64,000 nt of DNA from Actinomycetes bacterium (GTDB lineage Bacteria; Actinomycetota; Acidimicrobiia; Acidimicrobiales; Microtrichaceae). Shown piece after piece: positions 33,554-43,658 of the stretch (position 1 is the stretch's first letter; each line of letters opens with the position of its first letter). Under the pieces are notes generated by a model. It was not told the origin of the DNA. It saw nothing but the letters and a program-made list of their open reading frames with translations, and searched no databases. The stretch is taken from contig JAEWED010000204.1 of assembly GCA_023389745.1 (NCBI GenBank), positions 38,191-102,190 on the forward strand. The letters run 5' to 3'. The translations under genes and the position numbers were made by a program.

Positions 33554-34273
33554 GTGAGCCTCTACCGCGACGTCGCCATCGTGATGCGCACGTACAAGCT
33601 GGGTGAGGCCGATCGCATCGTGGTGCTGATGACCCGAGGGCGCGGCAAGGTGCGCTCGGTGGCCAAGGGGGTCCGGCGGACCACCTCGAAGTTCGGCTCG
33701 CGCCTCGAGCCCGGCTCGTACATCCAGGTGCAGCTCCACGAGGGTCGCGGCGAGCTCGACATCGTCACCCAGGCCGAGACGGTCGAGCCGTTCCGCCGGA
33801 CTCGGGAGGACCTGTCACGCCTCTCTCGGGCGTCGTCGCTGCTCGAGGCGGTCGACCAGCTCGCCCAGGACCGCGGCCCGTCGCCGAAGCTGTTCGACAT
33901 GCTGCTCGGGGGGCTGCGCACGGTCGACGAGCGCAACCCGTCGATGATCTCCGCCGCGTTCTACCTGAAGCTGCTCGCGAACGAGGGCGTCGCCCCCGAG
34001 CTCGACGTGTGCGTCGAGTGCGGCGAAGAGGGCGGCCCGTTCGGGCTCGCGCTCGAGGCGGGCGGCGTGCGCTGCGGCAGCTGCGGCGGGGGCCGCCCCG
34101 TCTCCGACGACGCGTTGAACGTCGGCCGCGCGGTGCTCGGCGGGGGCCTCAACGCGGTGCTCGCCCTGCCCGAGGGGGCGGTCACCCACGAGGTCGAGTC
34201 GATCGCGACCCGTGCGCTCGAACAGCACGTCGAGCGCCGGCTCCGGTCGCTGCGCCTGCTGCACGACGTGTGA
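33554..34273 (+). CDS. recO: DNA repair protein RecO
   Basis: 239 residues from GTG 33554. The OB-fold N-terminus (YRDVAIVMRTYKLGEADRIV) and GRGKVRSVAKGVRRTTSKFG are characteristic. A C4 zinc finger is present (CVECGEEGG ... VRCGSCGGG). RecO works with RecR in loading RecA at gaps. A GAGACT -10-like box sits 6 nt before the start. Confidence 0.95.
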   Translation: MSLYRDVAIVMRTYKLGEADRIVVLMTRGRGKVRSVAKGVRRTTSKFGSRLEPGSYIQVQLHEGRGELDIVTQAETVEPFRRTREDLSRLSRASSLLEAVDQLAQDRGPSPKLFDMLLGGLRTVDERNPSMISAAFYLKLLANEGVAPELDVCVECGEEGGPFGLALEAGGVRCGSCGGGRPVSDDALNVGRAVLGGGLNAVLALPEGAVTHEVESIATRALEQHVERRLRSLRLLHDV

Positions 34274-34321
34274 CCGTCCCAGCGGCGCGCACCGATCGAG
34301 CGACCGGAGCCGCAGCCGGCG

Positions 34322-35110
34322 TCAGGCGACGACGGTCTCGCCGCTGATCGCCCGGTAGCTGTGGGCGATCATGACGAGCGCCACCGGGATCGACACCAGG
34401 AGCCCGACGTAGCAGGCGAGTGAGCCGATGTAGTACACGGCGTAGGAGAGCAGCAGCACGAGCAGCACCGGCCCGAGGTTGTTCTTGACCATGTCGACGC
34501 TCTGACGGATCGCGTCGACGGGGCCGACGCCCTTGTCGAGTGCGATGAAGGGCGCGTACGCGGCGAACACGACGACCGCGATGCCGGGCAGGATGCACAG
34601 GATGAAGCCGACGAACGCGGCGAGCGAGATGAGCAGCGTGGTGCCGATGTAGGTGCCCATGTTGGTCATGTCGGTCAGCATCGACAGCCGCGGCGCCTCA
34701 CCCTTGGTGACACCAAGCCCGGCTCGCAGCACGCCGGCCTGCACGATGAAGTTGATCGCCATGTAGGCCACGAGGAGGGCGACGGACAGCACCAGGCCGA
34801 CGGCGGCCGCGGTGCTGTTGCCCGACATCGCGGGCAGCAGCGCGAGGAACACGATCAGGCCGCTCACCAGGCTGATGAGTCCGACCACGAGCACCATGAC
34901 GACGAAGGCCTGCCAGTGCTCCTGGAACTTCTTCCAGCCGTACGAGAACGCCTCGCCGGCGTCGAGCCGTGGCACACCGGTGACGCCACCGGCCTGGTAG
35001 GGCTGGGCGACCGGGACGTCGCCGGCGGCGGCACCCCACGCGTTGCCGTCCCACCAGCGGGTGGTGCCGTTCGGGTCGGAGTACCAGCCGGGAGGAGTCG
35101 AGTCGCTCAT
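34322..35110 (-). CDS. DUF2510 domain membrane protein
   Basis: 262 residues from ATG 35110, with TATCGT 7 nt upstream. The N-terminal PPGWYSDPNGTTRWWDGNAWG is the DUF2510 motif (W-Y-x-D-P ... R-W-W-D-G). It is followed by FSYGWKKFQEHWQAFV and five to six membrane helices with a central AGVLRAGLGVTKGE motif and LALDKGV-like FIALDKGVGPVDAIRQSV. The neighbour at 35230-36120 is a clear paralogue in the membrane part (YGWKKF, AGLGVTKG, DKG, SYRA). The amphipathic repeated architecture resembles DUF975/glycerophosphodiester-type membrane domains; function unknown. Confidence 0.8.
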   Translation of the reverse strand: MSDSTPPGWYSDPNGTTRWWDGNAWGAAAGDVPVAQPYQAGGVTGVPRLDAGEAFSYGWKKFQEHWQAFVVMVLVVGLISLVSGLIVFLALLPAMSGNSTAAAVGLVLSVALLVAYMAINFIVQAGVLRAGLGVTKGEAPRLSMLTDMTNMGTYIGTTLLISLAAFVGFILCILPGIAVVVFAAYAPFIALDKGVGPVDAIRQSVDMVKNNLGPVLLVLLLSYAVYYIGSLACYVGLLVSIPVALVMIAHSYRAISGETVVA

Positions 35111-35117
35111 GTCCGAG

Positions 35118-35123
35118 ACGATA
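35118..35123 (-). promoter_or_regulatory. -10 box for the DUF2510 gene
   Basis: Minus-strand TATCGT ends 7 nt upstream of ATG 35110; leaderless pattern. Confidence 0.45.
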
Positions 35124-35177
35124 GGTGCGCACCTCGTCGGAGGGGTGCACCGCCGACGTACCGGCGCCGGACGCGAC

Positions 35178-35203
35178 AGGAGGGGCCCCTCGGGGCCCCT
35201 CCT
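35178..35203 (-). terminator. Strong GC hairpin after the Pro/Gly-rich membrane gene
   Basis: A perfect 12-bp inverted repeat (AGGAGGGGCCCC and its complement) with a 2-nt centre, 27 bases past the stop of the gene at 35230. No U tract, as usual for actinobacterial terminators. Confidence 0.65.
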
Positions 35204-35229
35204 GGATCGCATGGTCGGTCCTGATCAGG

Positions 35230-36120
35230 TCAGGGGGTGACCGTCTCGTTGTTGAGTGCGCGGTAGCTGTAGATGATGGCGACCAGCGCGACCGGCGCGG
35301 TCACGAGGAGCCCCACGCCGCACAGGCAGACGCCGATGACGTACACGATGTGGGCGACGAGCAGGATCAGGAACACCTGCCCGAAGTTCTCCTTCACGTA
35401 CGAGAAGCTCTGCTTGATCGATTCGATCGGGTCGAGCCCCTTGTCGATGGCGATGATCGGGGCGTACGCAGCGAAGATGAAGAAGATGATGCCGGGCACG
35501 ATGCACAGGACCAGCCCGACGAACGTGCCCAGGCCGACCAGGATCGACGTGAGGATGTAGGTCGCGATGTTCTCGGTCTCGGTCAGCTGGCTCACCGAGG
35601 GTGTCACTCCCTTGGTGACGCCCAGACCGGCTCGGTACACGCCCGCCTGCACGATCATCGTGATGATGTAGATGACGATCGACAGGAACAGTCCGAGGAT
35701 GAACATCCCGAGACCCGTCTCGTCGGTCGGGACGATGATGTTGCGGACGATGCTCAGCACGAAGCCGATCACCAGCACGGCGAGCATCAGGATGATGAAC
35801 GGCCCGACGTTCTCGGTGAACTTCTTCCAGCCGTAGCCGATCGCGCTGCCGACATCGAGCTGTGCCCGCTCACCGCCACCGCCGTAGGGCTGGGCGGGGG
35901 GAGGGGTGAACCCGCCGGGAGGGCCGCCGAAGCCGCCGCCGGGAGGCGCGGGAGGCTGGGGCGGACCGCCGTAACCACCGCCGCCGGGAGGTCCGGGTGG
36001 AGGCGGCGGGGTGCCACCACCGGGCGGTGGTGGAGGCGGCGGTGTTCCGCCCCCGGGGGGCGGCGGTGGTGGCGGCGGGGTCCCGCCACCCGGAGGCGGT
36101 GGGATGTTGGGGTCACTCAT
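35230..36120 (-). CDS. Membrane protein with Pro/Gly-rich N-terminus, paralogue of its neighbour
   Basis: 296 residues from ATG 36120, with a GGAGGG site. The first ~80 residues are PPPGGGTP-type low complexity, a likely flexible cytoplasmic arm. After this the protein aligns by eye with the gene at 34322-35110: GYGWKKFTENVGPFI, AGVYRAGLGVTKGVTPS, LCIVPGIIFFIFAAYAPII, AIDKGLDPIESIKQS and YSYRALNNETVTP. About six helices. In place of the DUF2510 motif the paralogue carries the Pro/Gly arm. Function unknown; the tandem copies point to duplication followed by N-terminal exchange. Confidence 0.82.
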   Translation of the reverse strand: MSDPNIPPPPGGGTPPPPPPPPGGGTPPPPPPPGGGTPPPPPGPPGGGGYGGPPQPPAPPGGGFGGPPGGFTPPPAQPYGGGGERAQLDVGSAIGYGWKKFTENVGPFIILMLAVLVIGFVLSIVRNIIVPTDETGLGMFILGLFLSIVIYIITMIVQAGVYRAGLGVTKGVTPSVSQLTETENIATYILTSILVGLGTFVGLVLCIVPGIIFFIFAAYAPIIAIDKGLDPIESIKQSFSYVKENFGQVFLILLVAHIVYVIGVCLCGVGLLVTAPVALVAIIYSYRALNNETVTP

Positions 36121-36184
36121 CTGTTGCCCTCCCAGGGTCTGAGTGGTGAGTTGGAAGCGACGGGCCGGGTCGACCGTGGATCGG

Positions 36185-36895
36185 TCACCGGCTCGAGATC
36201 ACGTACGTCGAGGCGACCCGGTCGAAGACGTCCTTGCGACGGTCGTCGACGAGCACGAGCACGAGGTTGGCCACCAGCAGTCCCAGCCTGGCGAACGACG
36301 TCAGGATGCTCACGATCGGGACCATGCCCAGCACGGCGAGCGCCAGGACGGGCGAGTACCGCACGAACGCCCCGCGGAAGTCGATGCGTCGGCCGTCCTG
36401 GTAGATCACCTTGATGCCGACCATGAGCTTGCCGGGCGTGCCGCCGAAGCGGGCGGTGCAGCCGACGTTGTAGAGCAGGTCGATCGCGAGCAGCACCAGA
36501 CCCGCGGCGATCGAGAAGAGCAGGCTGGACCCCGTGGTCATGAACATGTTCGAGCCCGTCGTGACCGAGTCGTCGGAGGCGATCCAGACCGCGGTGATGG
36601 CGACGCCCGCGGCGATCTGGATGACGAGGTACAGCCCGATGTCGATCGCCTTGGCGCCGATGCGCGTGCCCGCTGGTGCGATCCGAACGCCGAGCTCCGG
36701 GACCCAGCCCTCGACGTATCCCCACTGCGAGTACGCCTGCGCGGGTGTCTGCAGGGGCGTCTGGGGCGAGTGGGGGAACTGGCCCGGTGCAGGCGGCCCG
36801 GGTGGTGGGGCCGCGGGCGGCTGGAAGCCCGGCGTGCCCGCTGCATCGCCCGGAGCTCCCCGGTACGGCGGCGGCGTCGTGTTCGGATCGCTCAT
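36185..36895 (-). CDS. RDD family membrane protein
   Basis: 236 residues from ATG 36895. A Pro-rich N-terminus (about 1-60) precedes an RDD domain: LGVRIAPAGTRIGAKAIDIGLYLVI (the R-x3-D-D-type first helix, here with a single Asp), CTARFGGTPGKLMVGIKVI and FRGAFVRY. Three to four helices. RDD proteins are small integral membrane proteins, some acting in Na+/H+ exchange or envelope stress. Third of three minus-strand membrane genes that begin with MSD and a Pro-rich or tag-like cytoplasmic arm. Confidence 0.82.
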   Translation of the reverse strand: MSDPNTTPPPYRGAPGDAAGTPGFQPPAAPPPGPPAPGQFPHSPQTPLQTPAQAYSQWGYVEGWVPELGVRIAPAGTRIGAKAIDIGLYLVIQIAAGVAITAVWIASDDSVTTGSNMFMTTGSSLLFSIAAGLVLLAIDLLYNVGCTARFGGTPGKLMVGIKVIYQDGRRIDFRGAFVRYSPVLALAVLGMVPIVSILTSFARLGLLVANLVLVLVDDRRKDVFDRVASTYVISSR

Positions 36896-37033
36896 CCGTT
36901 CCTCGTCGTCGGTGGGAGTGCTCGAGCTGCAGTTCGTACGGTATCGGCGTTCACGTCCGGTTCCGCGGACGGTCCCCAGCTGCGCGGGAACCCGGTTCGG
37001 GCAACGGCGACAACGCCGGTAGCCTGCCGCCCT

Positions 37034-38377
37034 ATGACAGGGTCATCAGCACAGGACGGGGAGCCGCAGTCGTCGCCGGAGCTCTTCGACAAGATCGTGA
37101 ACCTCACGAAGCGTCGTGGCTTCGTGTACCCGTCCGCCGAGATCTACGGCGGCTTCCGTTCGACGTACGACTACGGGCCCATCGGTGTGCTGCTGCTCCG
37201 CAACGTCAAGGACGCGTGGTGGCGCTCGATGGTCCAGCTGCGCGACGACGTCGTGGGCCTGGACGCCTCGATCCTGTCGCCGCCGCAGGTGTGGGAGGCC
37301 TCGGGGCACCTGGCGAACTTCACCGATCCGCTCGTCGACTGCACCGAGTGCAACACCCGTTGGCGCCTCGACAAGCTCGAGGATCCCGACGTCTGCCCCA
37401 ACTGCGGCGCTCGTGGCTCGTTCACCGAGCCGCGTGAGTTCAACCTGATGTTCAAGACCCACGCCGGTCCCGTGCAGGACGCCGGCGCGGTCGCGTTCCT
37501 GCGCCCCGAGACGGCCCAGGGCATGTTCATCAACTTCAAGAACGTGGTCGACACGACCCGGGTGCGCCCGCCGTTCGGCATCGCGCAGGTCGGCAAGTCG
37601 TTCCGCAACGAGATCACGCCCGGGCAGTTCGTGTTCCGGACCCGTGAGTTCGAGCAGATGGAGATGGAGTACTTCGTCCATCCCGACGAGTCCCAGCAGT
37701 GGTACGAGTACTGGTGCGCCGAGCGGTACCAGTGGTACCTCGACCACGGCATGCCGGCAGATCTGCTGCGCCTGCGTCCGCACGACGACGACGAGCTGTC
37801 GCACTACTCGTCGGGCACCTCCGACGTCGAGTTCCTGTTCCCGTGGGGCTGGGACGAGCTCGAGGGCATCGCGAACCGCGGCAACTACGACCTCACCCAG
37901 CACGCCACCCACTCGGGCGAGAAGCTCGAGTGGTACGACCAGGCCGCGAACGAGCGCTGGGTGCCCCACGTGATCGAGCCTGCGGCCGGCGCGACGCGCA
38001 CGGCCATGGCGTTCCTCATGGCGGCCTACGACGAGGAAGAGGTCAAGGGCGAGACGCGTGTGGTGCTGCGACTGCATCACCGGATCGCGCCGTACAAGGT
38101 CGCGGTGCTGCCGCTGTCGAAGAAGCCGGAGCTGTCCGGGCCGTCGCGCGAGCTCGCACAGGAGCTGCGCGGCTCGTTCATGACCGACTACGACGAGACC
38201 CAGTCGATCGGCCGGCGCTACCGCCGCCAGGACGAGCTCGGCACGCCGTACTGCGTGACGATGGACTTCGACAGCCTCGAGGACCACGCCGTCACCGTGC
38301 GCGAGCGCGACTCGATGGAGCAGGAGCGCGTGTCGATCGCCGAGGTCGGCGCCTACCTGCGCGAGCGCCTGGCCTGA
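37034..38377 (+). CDS. glyS: Glycyl-tRNA synthetase (alpha2 type)
   Basis: 447 residues from ATG 37034; TAGCCT lies 8 nt upstream. Class II motifs are visible: motif 1 region AEIYGGFRSTYDYGPIG, motif 2 FRNEITPGQFVFRTREFEQMEME-type loop (within 189-215) and motif 3 near GATRTAMAFLM with the anticodon-binding domain after about 345. The insertion CTECNTRWRLDK ... CPNCG is the zinc-binding segment usual in bacterial GlyQS-like enzymes. Charges tRNA-Gly. Confidence 0.97.
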   Translation: MTGSSAQDGEPQSSPELFDKIVNLTKRRGFVYPSAEIYGGFRSTYDYGPIGVLLLRNVKDAWWRSMVQLRDDVVGLDASILSPPQVWEASGHLANFTDPLVDCTECNTRWRLDKLEDPDVCPNCGARGSFTEPREFNLMFKTHAGPVQDAGAVAFLRPETAQGMFINFKNVVDTTRVRPPFGIAQVGKSFRNEITPGQFVFRTREFEQMEMEYFVHPDESQQWYEYWCAERYQWYLDHGMPADLLRLRPHDDDELSHYSSGTSDVEFLFPWGWDELEGIANRGNYDLTQHATHSGEKLEWYDQAANERWVPHVIEPAAGATRTAMAFLMAAYDEEEVKGETRVVLRLHHRIAPYKVAVLPLSKKPELSGPSRELAQELRGSFMTDYDETQSIGRRYRRQDELGTPYCVTMDFDSLEDHAVTVRERDSMEQERVSIAEVGAYLRERLA

Positions 38378-38422
38378 GCGGCCGGACTCGCCGTCGGGGC
38401 GGGTCGGTAGCATCAGTTCGCT

Positions 38423-40306
38423 GTGGGCATCGTCGACGAGGACATCGGAAGGGTTCGTGAGGCCACCGACATCGTCGCGGTCATCTCGCAGTACACCCAG
38501 CTGCAACGCTCCGGGACCCAGTGGCGGGGGCTCTGCCCGTTCCACACCGAGAAGACCGGCAGCTTCTACGTCAACGCGGAGAAGGGCGTCTACCGCTGCC
38601 ACGGTTGCCAGGTGGGCGGCGACATCATCACGTTCGTCCGTGAGAAGGAGCAGCTCGACTTCGCGGGGGCCGTCGAGTTCCTCGCCAACCGGGCGGGTGT
38701 CACCCTGCGCTACACCGAGCGGGACGAGGGTGAGGGGCGCAAGCGCCAGGCCCGACTGCTCGACGTCGCCGAGCGCGCTGCGGAGTGGTACCACCAGCGA
38801 CTCCGCACTTCGCCCGATGCGGCGGCGGCGCGCAGCTACCTGCGGAGCCGTGGGTTCGACGCCGGCGAGGTCGCGCACTTCCGCATCGGGTGGGCACCCG
38901 ACGGCTGGGACCTCATGGCGAAGTCGCTCAGCATCTCGAAGGCCGATCTCGAGGGCAGCGGTCTGGGCTTCCAGAACCGTGCCGGCCGGCTGCAGGACTT
39001 CTTCCGGGCCCGCATCCTCTTCCCGATCATGGACGAGCGGGGCAGGGTCATCGGCTTCGGTGGTCGCAAGCTGCCCGATGCCGAGGGGGCGAAGTACCAG
39101 AACTCGCGGGACAACGAGCTGTACCACAAGTCCAAGGCGCTCTACGGGCTGAACTGGGCCAAGGCCGACGCCGTCAGGGCCAACGAGATGGTCATCTGCG
39201 AGGGCTACACCGACGTCATCGGCTTCGCCCGAGCGGGGATCCCGCGGGCGATCGCGACGTGCGGCACTGCGCTGACCGAGGACCACGTGAAGATGATCCG
39301 CCGCTTCACCCGCCGCCTGGTGCTCGCCTACGACGCCGACACCGCGGGTCAGAACGCGGCCGATCGTGTCTACGCCTGGGAGCAGGCGCACGATCTCGAG
39401 GTCGCCGTCGTCGAGCTGCCCGAGGGGTCCGACCCGGACGAGCTGGCACGGACCTCACCGGAGACGCTGCGACAGGCGGTCGAAGCCGCGCGTCCGTTCC
39501 TCGCGTTCCGGGTGGACCGCGTGCTCGCCGCGGCGGACCTCCGCACCCCCGAGGGGCGGGCCCGCACCGCGGACGCAGCGCTCGAGGTCGTCGCCGAGCA
39601 CCCCAACGACATGGTCCGCGACCAGTACGTCATGCAGCTCGCCGACACCTGTCGCATCGATGCGGTCCGGCTGCGTGAGCGGCTCGAGCAGGTGCGGCGT
39701 CAGCCTCGGCGCGACGCTGCTCCGGCGACGGCGTCACGTCAGCGGCGCCCGACCGAACGCGAGCACGTCGGGGGCTGGGACGACGACGAGCCGCTGCCCG
39801 AGGAACGCCCCGGCGAGGACGACCACGGTGCGCACCGGCCGGCATCCAGGTCGGTGCCGGAGCTGCGCGACGGCGTCGAGACCGAGGCGCTGCGGCTGGT
39901 GATCAACGACCCGTCCGTCGCTGTGACCTACCTGGACGAGCACCTCTTCACGCACCCGACCGCACGCGCCGCGTTCTGCGCGATCACGACGGCGCCGACG
40001 CTGGTCGAAGCGATCGAATCGGCGCCGGGACCGGTGGCCGACCTGCTCACACGCCTCGCGGTCGAGACGAGCGAGGCCACCACGAACGACGTGTTGTCGC
40101 GCCTCGCGACCGAGGTCGGGCGCCAGGTGCTCGCCGACCTCGAGGCCGAGGCAAGGGCGTCGGACGACCCGCTCGCGTACGCCGCGTCGGTCGCCTGGCT
40201 GAAGGTCTCGCTCGATGAACTGAGGAGTTCAAGAGCCGAGGTGGAAACGCTGACCCAGTTGCTAGCCTGGCTCCGTGATCGGCGACGAGCTACTGATCAG
40301 GGGTGA
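38423..40306 (+). CDS. dnaG: DNA primase
   Basis: 627 residues from GTG 38423, with TAGCAT 9 nt upstream. The CHC2 zinc finger has Cys38, His41, Cys59 and Cys62 (LCPFH ... YRCHGC). The Toprim domain includes MVICEGYTDVIGFARAGI and LVLAYDADTAGQNAA. The C-terminal part after ~430 is the DnaB-interaction region, preceded by an Arg/Glu-rich linker. It makes RNA primers for replication. The sigma factor gene begins 6 bases after the stop, keeping the dnaG-rpoD pair of the macromolecular-synthesis operon. Confidence 0.97.
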   Translation: MGIVDEDIGRVREATDIVAVISQYTQLQRSGTQWRGLCPFHTEKTGSFYVNAEKGVYRCHGCQVGGDIITFVREKEQLDFAGAVEFLANRAGVTLRYTERDEGEGRKRQARLLDVAERAAEWYHQRLRTSPDAAAARSYLRSRGFDAGEVAHFRIGWAPDGWDLMAKSLSISKADLEGSGLGFQNRAGRLQDFFRARILFPIMDERGRVIGFGGRKLPDAEGAKYQNSRDNELYHKSKALYGLNWAKADAVRANEMVICEGYTDVIGFARAGIPRAIATCGTALTEDHVKMIRRFTRRLVLAYDADTAGQNAADRVYAWEQAHDLEVAVVELPEGSDPDELARTSPETLRQAVEAARPFLAFRVDRVLAAADLRTPEGRARTADAALEVVAEHPNDMVRDQYVMQLADTCRIDAVRLRERLEQVRRQPRRDAAPATASRQRRPTEREHVGGWDDDEPLPEERPGEDDHGAHRPASRSVPELRDGVETEALRLVINDPSVAVTYLDEHLFTHPTARAAFCAITTAPTLVEAIESAPGPVADLLTRLAVETSEATTNDVLSRLATEVGRQVLADLEAEARASDDPLAYAASVAWLKVSLDELRSSRAEVETLTQLLAWLRDRRRATDQG

Positions 40307-40312
40307 GTCTGG

Positions 40313-41731
<1,419 letters not shown>

Positions 41732-41832
41732 CTCAGCCGACCGGTCGTCGGGCGAACCCAATTCCAGTGCGGACCGCGACGCTGCTATCGTGACCGCCTG
41801 CTGCACGTGGCACCGCCGCTTGCACCACTCCT

Positions 41833-41905
41833 TCCGGGGTAGCTCAGTTGGCAGAGCAGCTGACTGTTAATCAGCGGGTCGTGAGTTCGAGCCTCACCCC
41901 CGGAG
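41833..41905 (+). tRNA. tRNA-Asn (GTT)
   Basis: 73 nt cloverleaf: acceptor TCCGGGG/CCCCGGA with discriminator G, D stem GCTC/GAGC, anticodon stem GCTGA/TCAGC with loop CTGTTAA (anticodon GTT), T stem GTGAG/CTCAC with loop TTCGAGC. CCA is not encoded. TATCGT at 41786-41791 is a likely -10 box. Confidence 0.97.
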
Positions 41906-41910
41906 CAGAC

Positions 41911-41936
41911 GAATCCCCTGCCACGGCAGGGGATTC
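41911..41936 (+). terminator. Hairpin after tRNA-Asn
   Basis: GAATCCCCTGCC and its perfect complement flank a 2-nt centre (12-bp arms, effectively an 11-bp stem with a 4-nt loop), starting 6 nt after the tRNA. Probably the transcription terminator. Confidence 0.75.
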
Positions 41937-42078
41937 TCCGCGTCCGGGTCCGGGGTGACGGCCTCGATCCGTCGCAGCTCCCTGCCGCTGTGTCGACGCC
42001 GTGCGAGCCCACGACGGCTGTACGTGGGCAGCCGTTCTCACTGGGTGATCCACCCATGGTGATCGACACGGCTGCCGC

Positions 42079-42084
42079 TACTCT
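42079..42084 (+). promoter_or_regulatory. -10 box for the lipoprotein gene
   Basis: TACTCT ends 7 nt before ATG 42092. Confidence 0.45.
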
Positions 42085-42091
42085 GAGTGGC

Positions 42092-42991
42092 ATGGCGGAT
42101 CGACGGAGAGTGACGGGCCGGGACGAGTGCGCGTCGACGAGGACGGACGCTCGAACCACCTCGGGGCGACGGCACATCGCTGTCGTCGCCGCGCTGACGC
42201 TGAGCCTCGGCGTCCTGGCGGCATGCACCACGACGCCGCCCGGTCCGGAGACCTCGGTCCCCGTGACCCCGGAGCCCACCACGGTGGTGCAGTCTCCGAC
42301 CACGGTCGCACCCACGTCGAGCACCTCGACATCGACGTCGACCACCACGACGGAGTCGACGACGACCTCGACCACCGAGGCGCCGACCACCACGACGACG
42401 TCGACGACCACGACCGAGGCGCCCGCCAGCACGACAACGACCACGACCACCGTGGCGGGGACGCCGGTCTACGACACCTTCGAGACGACCGACGCCGTGT
42501 ACACCAACGTCATCCAGTACTGGGTGAACCGTGCGAAGTTCGGCCTCGCGTTCACCGCCAACGAAGACGTCGAGATCCACGGTGCGATCTGGTACCGCAT
42601 CGAGGACGTCGAGGGCACCCACGACGAGCCGGTGCTCCACCTCTCTGCCGACATGACCGAGGCGCCCGCCGTGGCGTCGAAGGCCGCGACGGTCGGCTGG
42701 CACCAGCGCGGCTGGGAGACCATCACCTTCGACGAGCCCATCCGCATGGAGGCCGGCGAGCAACGGGTGATCTGGATCACGAGCACCGACTCACGTGACC
42801 TGGCCCGGCAGGGCGACTACTTCGTCGAGCCGAACAACGTGTCGCCGGGTGGGTTGATCACGGCGCAGTACCCCTCGTCCCACTACGACGCGAACGGTTG
42901 GGCGGACGGGACCGAGAACATCCCGCCGACCGGGCTGTCGCCGACGACGTCGTACTGGCTCTTCCCGCTCGTCACCGCCGCGACGGACTGA
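42092..42991 (+). CDS. Lipoprotein with Thr-rich linker and DUF4082-like domain
   Basis: 299 residues from ATG 42092, with TACTCT 7 nt upstream. The signal peptide ends in the lipobox LGVLAAC (acylated Cys). A ~75-residue Thr/Ser/Pro linker follows, then a beta-rich domain (KFGLAFTANEDVEIHGAIWY, HLSADMTEAPAV, GWETITFDEPIRMEAGEQRV, YFVEPNNVSPGG) whose order resembles DUF4082, a domain found in surface and carbohydrate-related proteins. Probably a cell-surface binding protein; ligand unknown. Confidence 0.82.
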   Translation: MADRRRVTGRDECASTRTDARTTSGRRHIAVVAALTLSLGVLAACTTTPPGPETSVPVTPEPTTVVQSPTTVAPTSSTSTSTSTTTTESTTTSTTEAPTTTTTSTTTTEAPASTTTTTTTVAGTPVYDTFETTDAVYTNVIQYWVNRAKFGLAFTANEDVEIHGAIWYRIEDVEGTHDEPVLHLSADMTEAPAVASKAATVGWHQRGWETITFDEPIRMEAGEQRVIWITSTDSRDLARQGDYFVEPNNVSPGGLITAQYPSSHYDANGWADGTENIPPTGLSPTTSYWLFPLVTAATD

Positions 42992-43023
42992 CGAGCCAGC
43001 CGAACTGACGAGGCAGGACTGCG

Positions 43024-43230
43024 TCAGCCCGGGGGAGCGGTGACCGGGACCTGAGTGGTCGTGGTGCCGCCGCCGATCATCGAGCCGACGGCGCCGGCGA
43101 CGAGCCCTGCGAGCACCAGCACGATGAGCACGATCGCCAGGATCTTGGGTCGTGCGCTCTGCCGGGGTGCCGCCGAGGTGGTGCCGGTGCCCGTCGGCGT
43201 GACGCGCCCGCCGCTCGACTTCTTCGCCAT
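43024..43230 (-). CDS. Small membrane protein
   Basis: 68 residues from ATG 43230. A basic cytoplasmic N-terminus (MAKKSSGGRV ... RQSARP) is followed by a single helix KILAIVLIVLVLAGLVAGAV and a short Thr/Pro-rich outer tail. Only one base lies between the upstream stop (43232) and this start, so the two small genes form an operon. No family recognised. Confidence 0.65.
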   Translation of the reverse strand: MAKKSSGGRVTPTGTGTTSAAPRQSARPKILAIVLIVLVLAGLVAGAVGSMIGGGTTTTQVPVTAPPG

Positions 43231-43231
43231 C

Positions 43232-43387
43232 TCAGCCCTCGCCCTTGCGTCGATCGAGCCCGGGGTCGTCGACGCTGGTGCGTCGGGTCGTGCCGTCGGA
43301 CGCGGAGCGGGCGAAGGCGAAGACGCCGATCGCCACGACACCGACCAGGCACAGGATGATCAGAGCGACGAGGAGGGGAAGGTCCAC
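43232..43387 (-). CDS. Very small membrane protein
   Basis: 51 residues from GTG 43387, chosen because TACGGT (43400-43395) ends 7 nt upstream; GTG 43396 would overlap the -10 box. One helix (LLVALIILCLVGVVAIGVFAF) near the N-terminus and a charged tail (RRTSVDDPGLDRRKGEG). First gene of a two-gene unit with the next small membrane protein. Unknown function. Confidence 0.6.
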   Translation of the reverse strand: MDLPLLVALIILCLVGVVAIGVFAFARSASDGTTRRTSVDDPGLDRRKGEG

Positions 43388-43394
43388 CTCGTCC

Positions 43395-43400
43395 ACCGTA
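43395..43400 (-). promoter_or_regulatory. -10 box for the small membrane-protein pair
   Basis: Minus-strand TACGGT, 7 nt before GTG 43387. It is back-to-back with the tRNA-Met promoter (TAGCCT at 43426-43431, plus strand). Confidence 0.45.
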
Positions 43401-43440
43401 CTCCGGCGGTCACGAGGTCCTTGGGTAGCCTGCGGCGCCG

Positions 43441-43513
43441 GGGCCGGTAGCTCAGTGGTCAGAGCAGGCGACTCATAATCGCTCGGTCGCGGGTTCGATC
43501 CCCGCCCGGCCCA
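43441..43513 (+). tRNA. tRNA-Met (CAT), elongator type
   Basis: Acceptor GGGCCGG/CCGGCCC with discriminator A, D stem GCTC/GAGC, anticodon loop CTCATAA (CAT), T stem GCGGG/CCCGC with loop TTCGATC. The G1-C72 pair argues against initiator tRNA. A tRNA-Ile2 with modified C34 cannot be excluded from sequence alone. Confidence 0.93.
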
Positions 43514-43658
43514 CCTCGTCGGCCCGTCGTGTCGGTGACGATCGTTCGGCCAACACATGACTCGGTGACTCCGAGTCGGTAGGGTTCCCCACGCTGTGTC
43601 ACTCTCGGATCTGCGGTGTCGATCGAACCGTCGTCCGACAAACCATGGGGGAACTCAC

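Noticed and set aside
42290..42460. Repeat array in the lipoprotein gene
   Set aside because: It is an irregular run of ACG/ACC/TCG codons encoding a Thr/Ser linker; no fixed unit is present.
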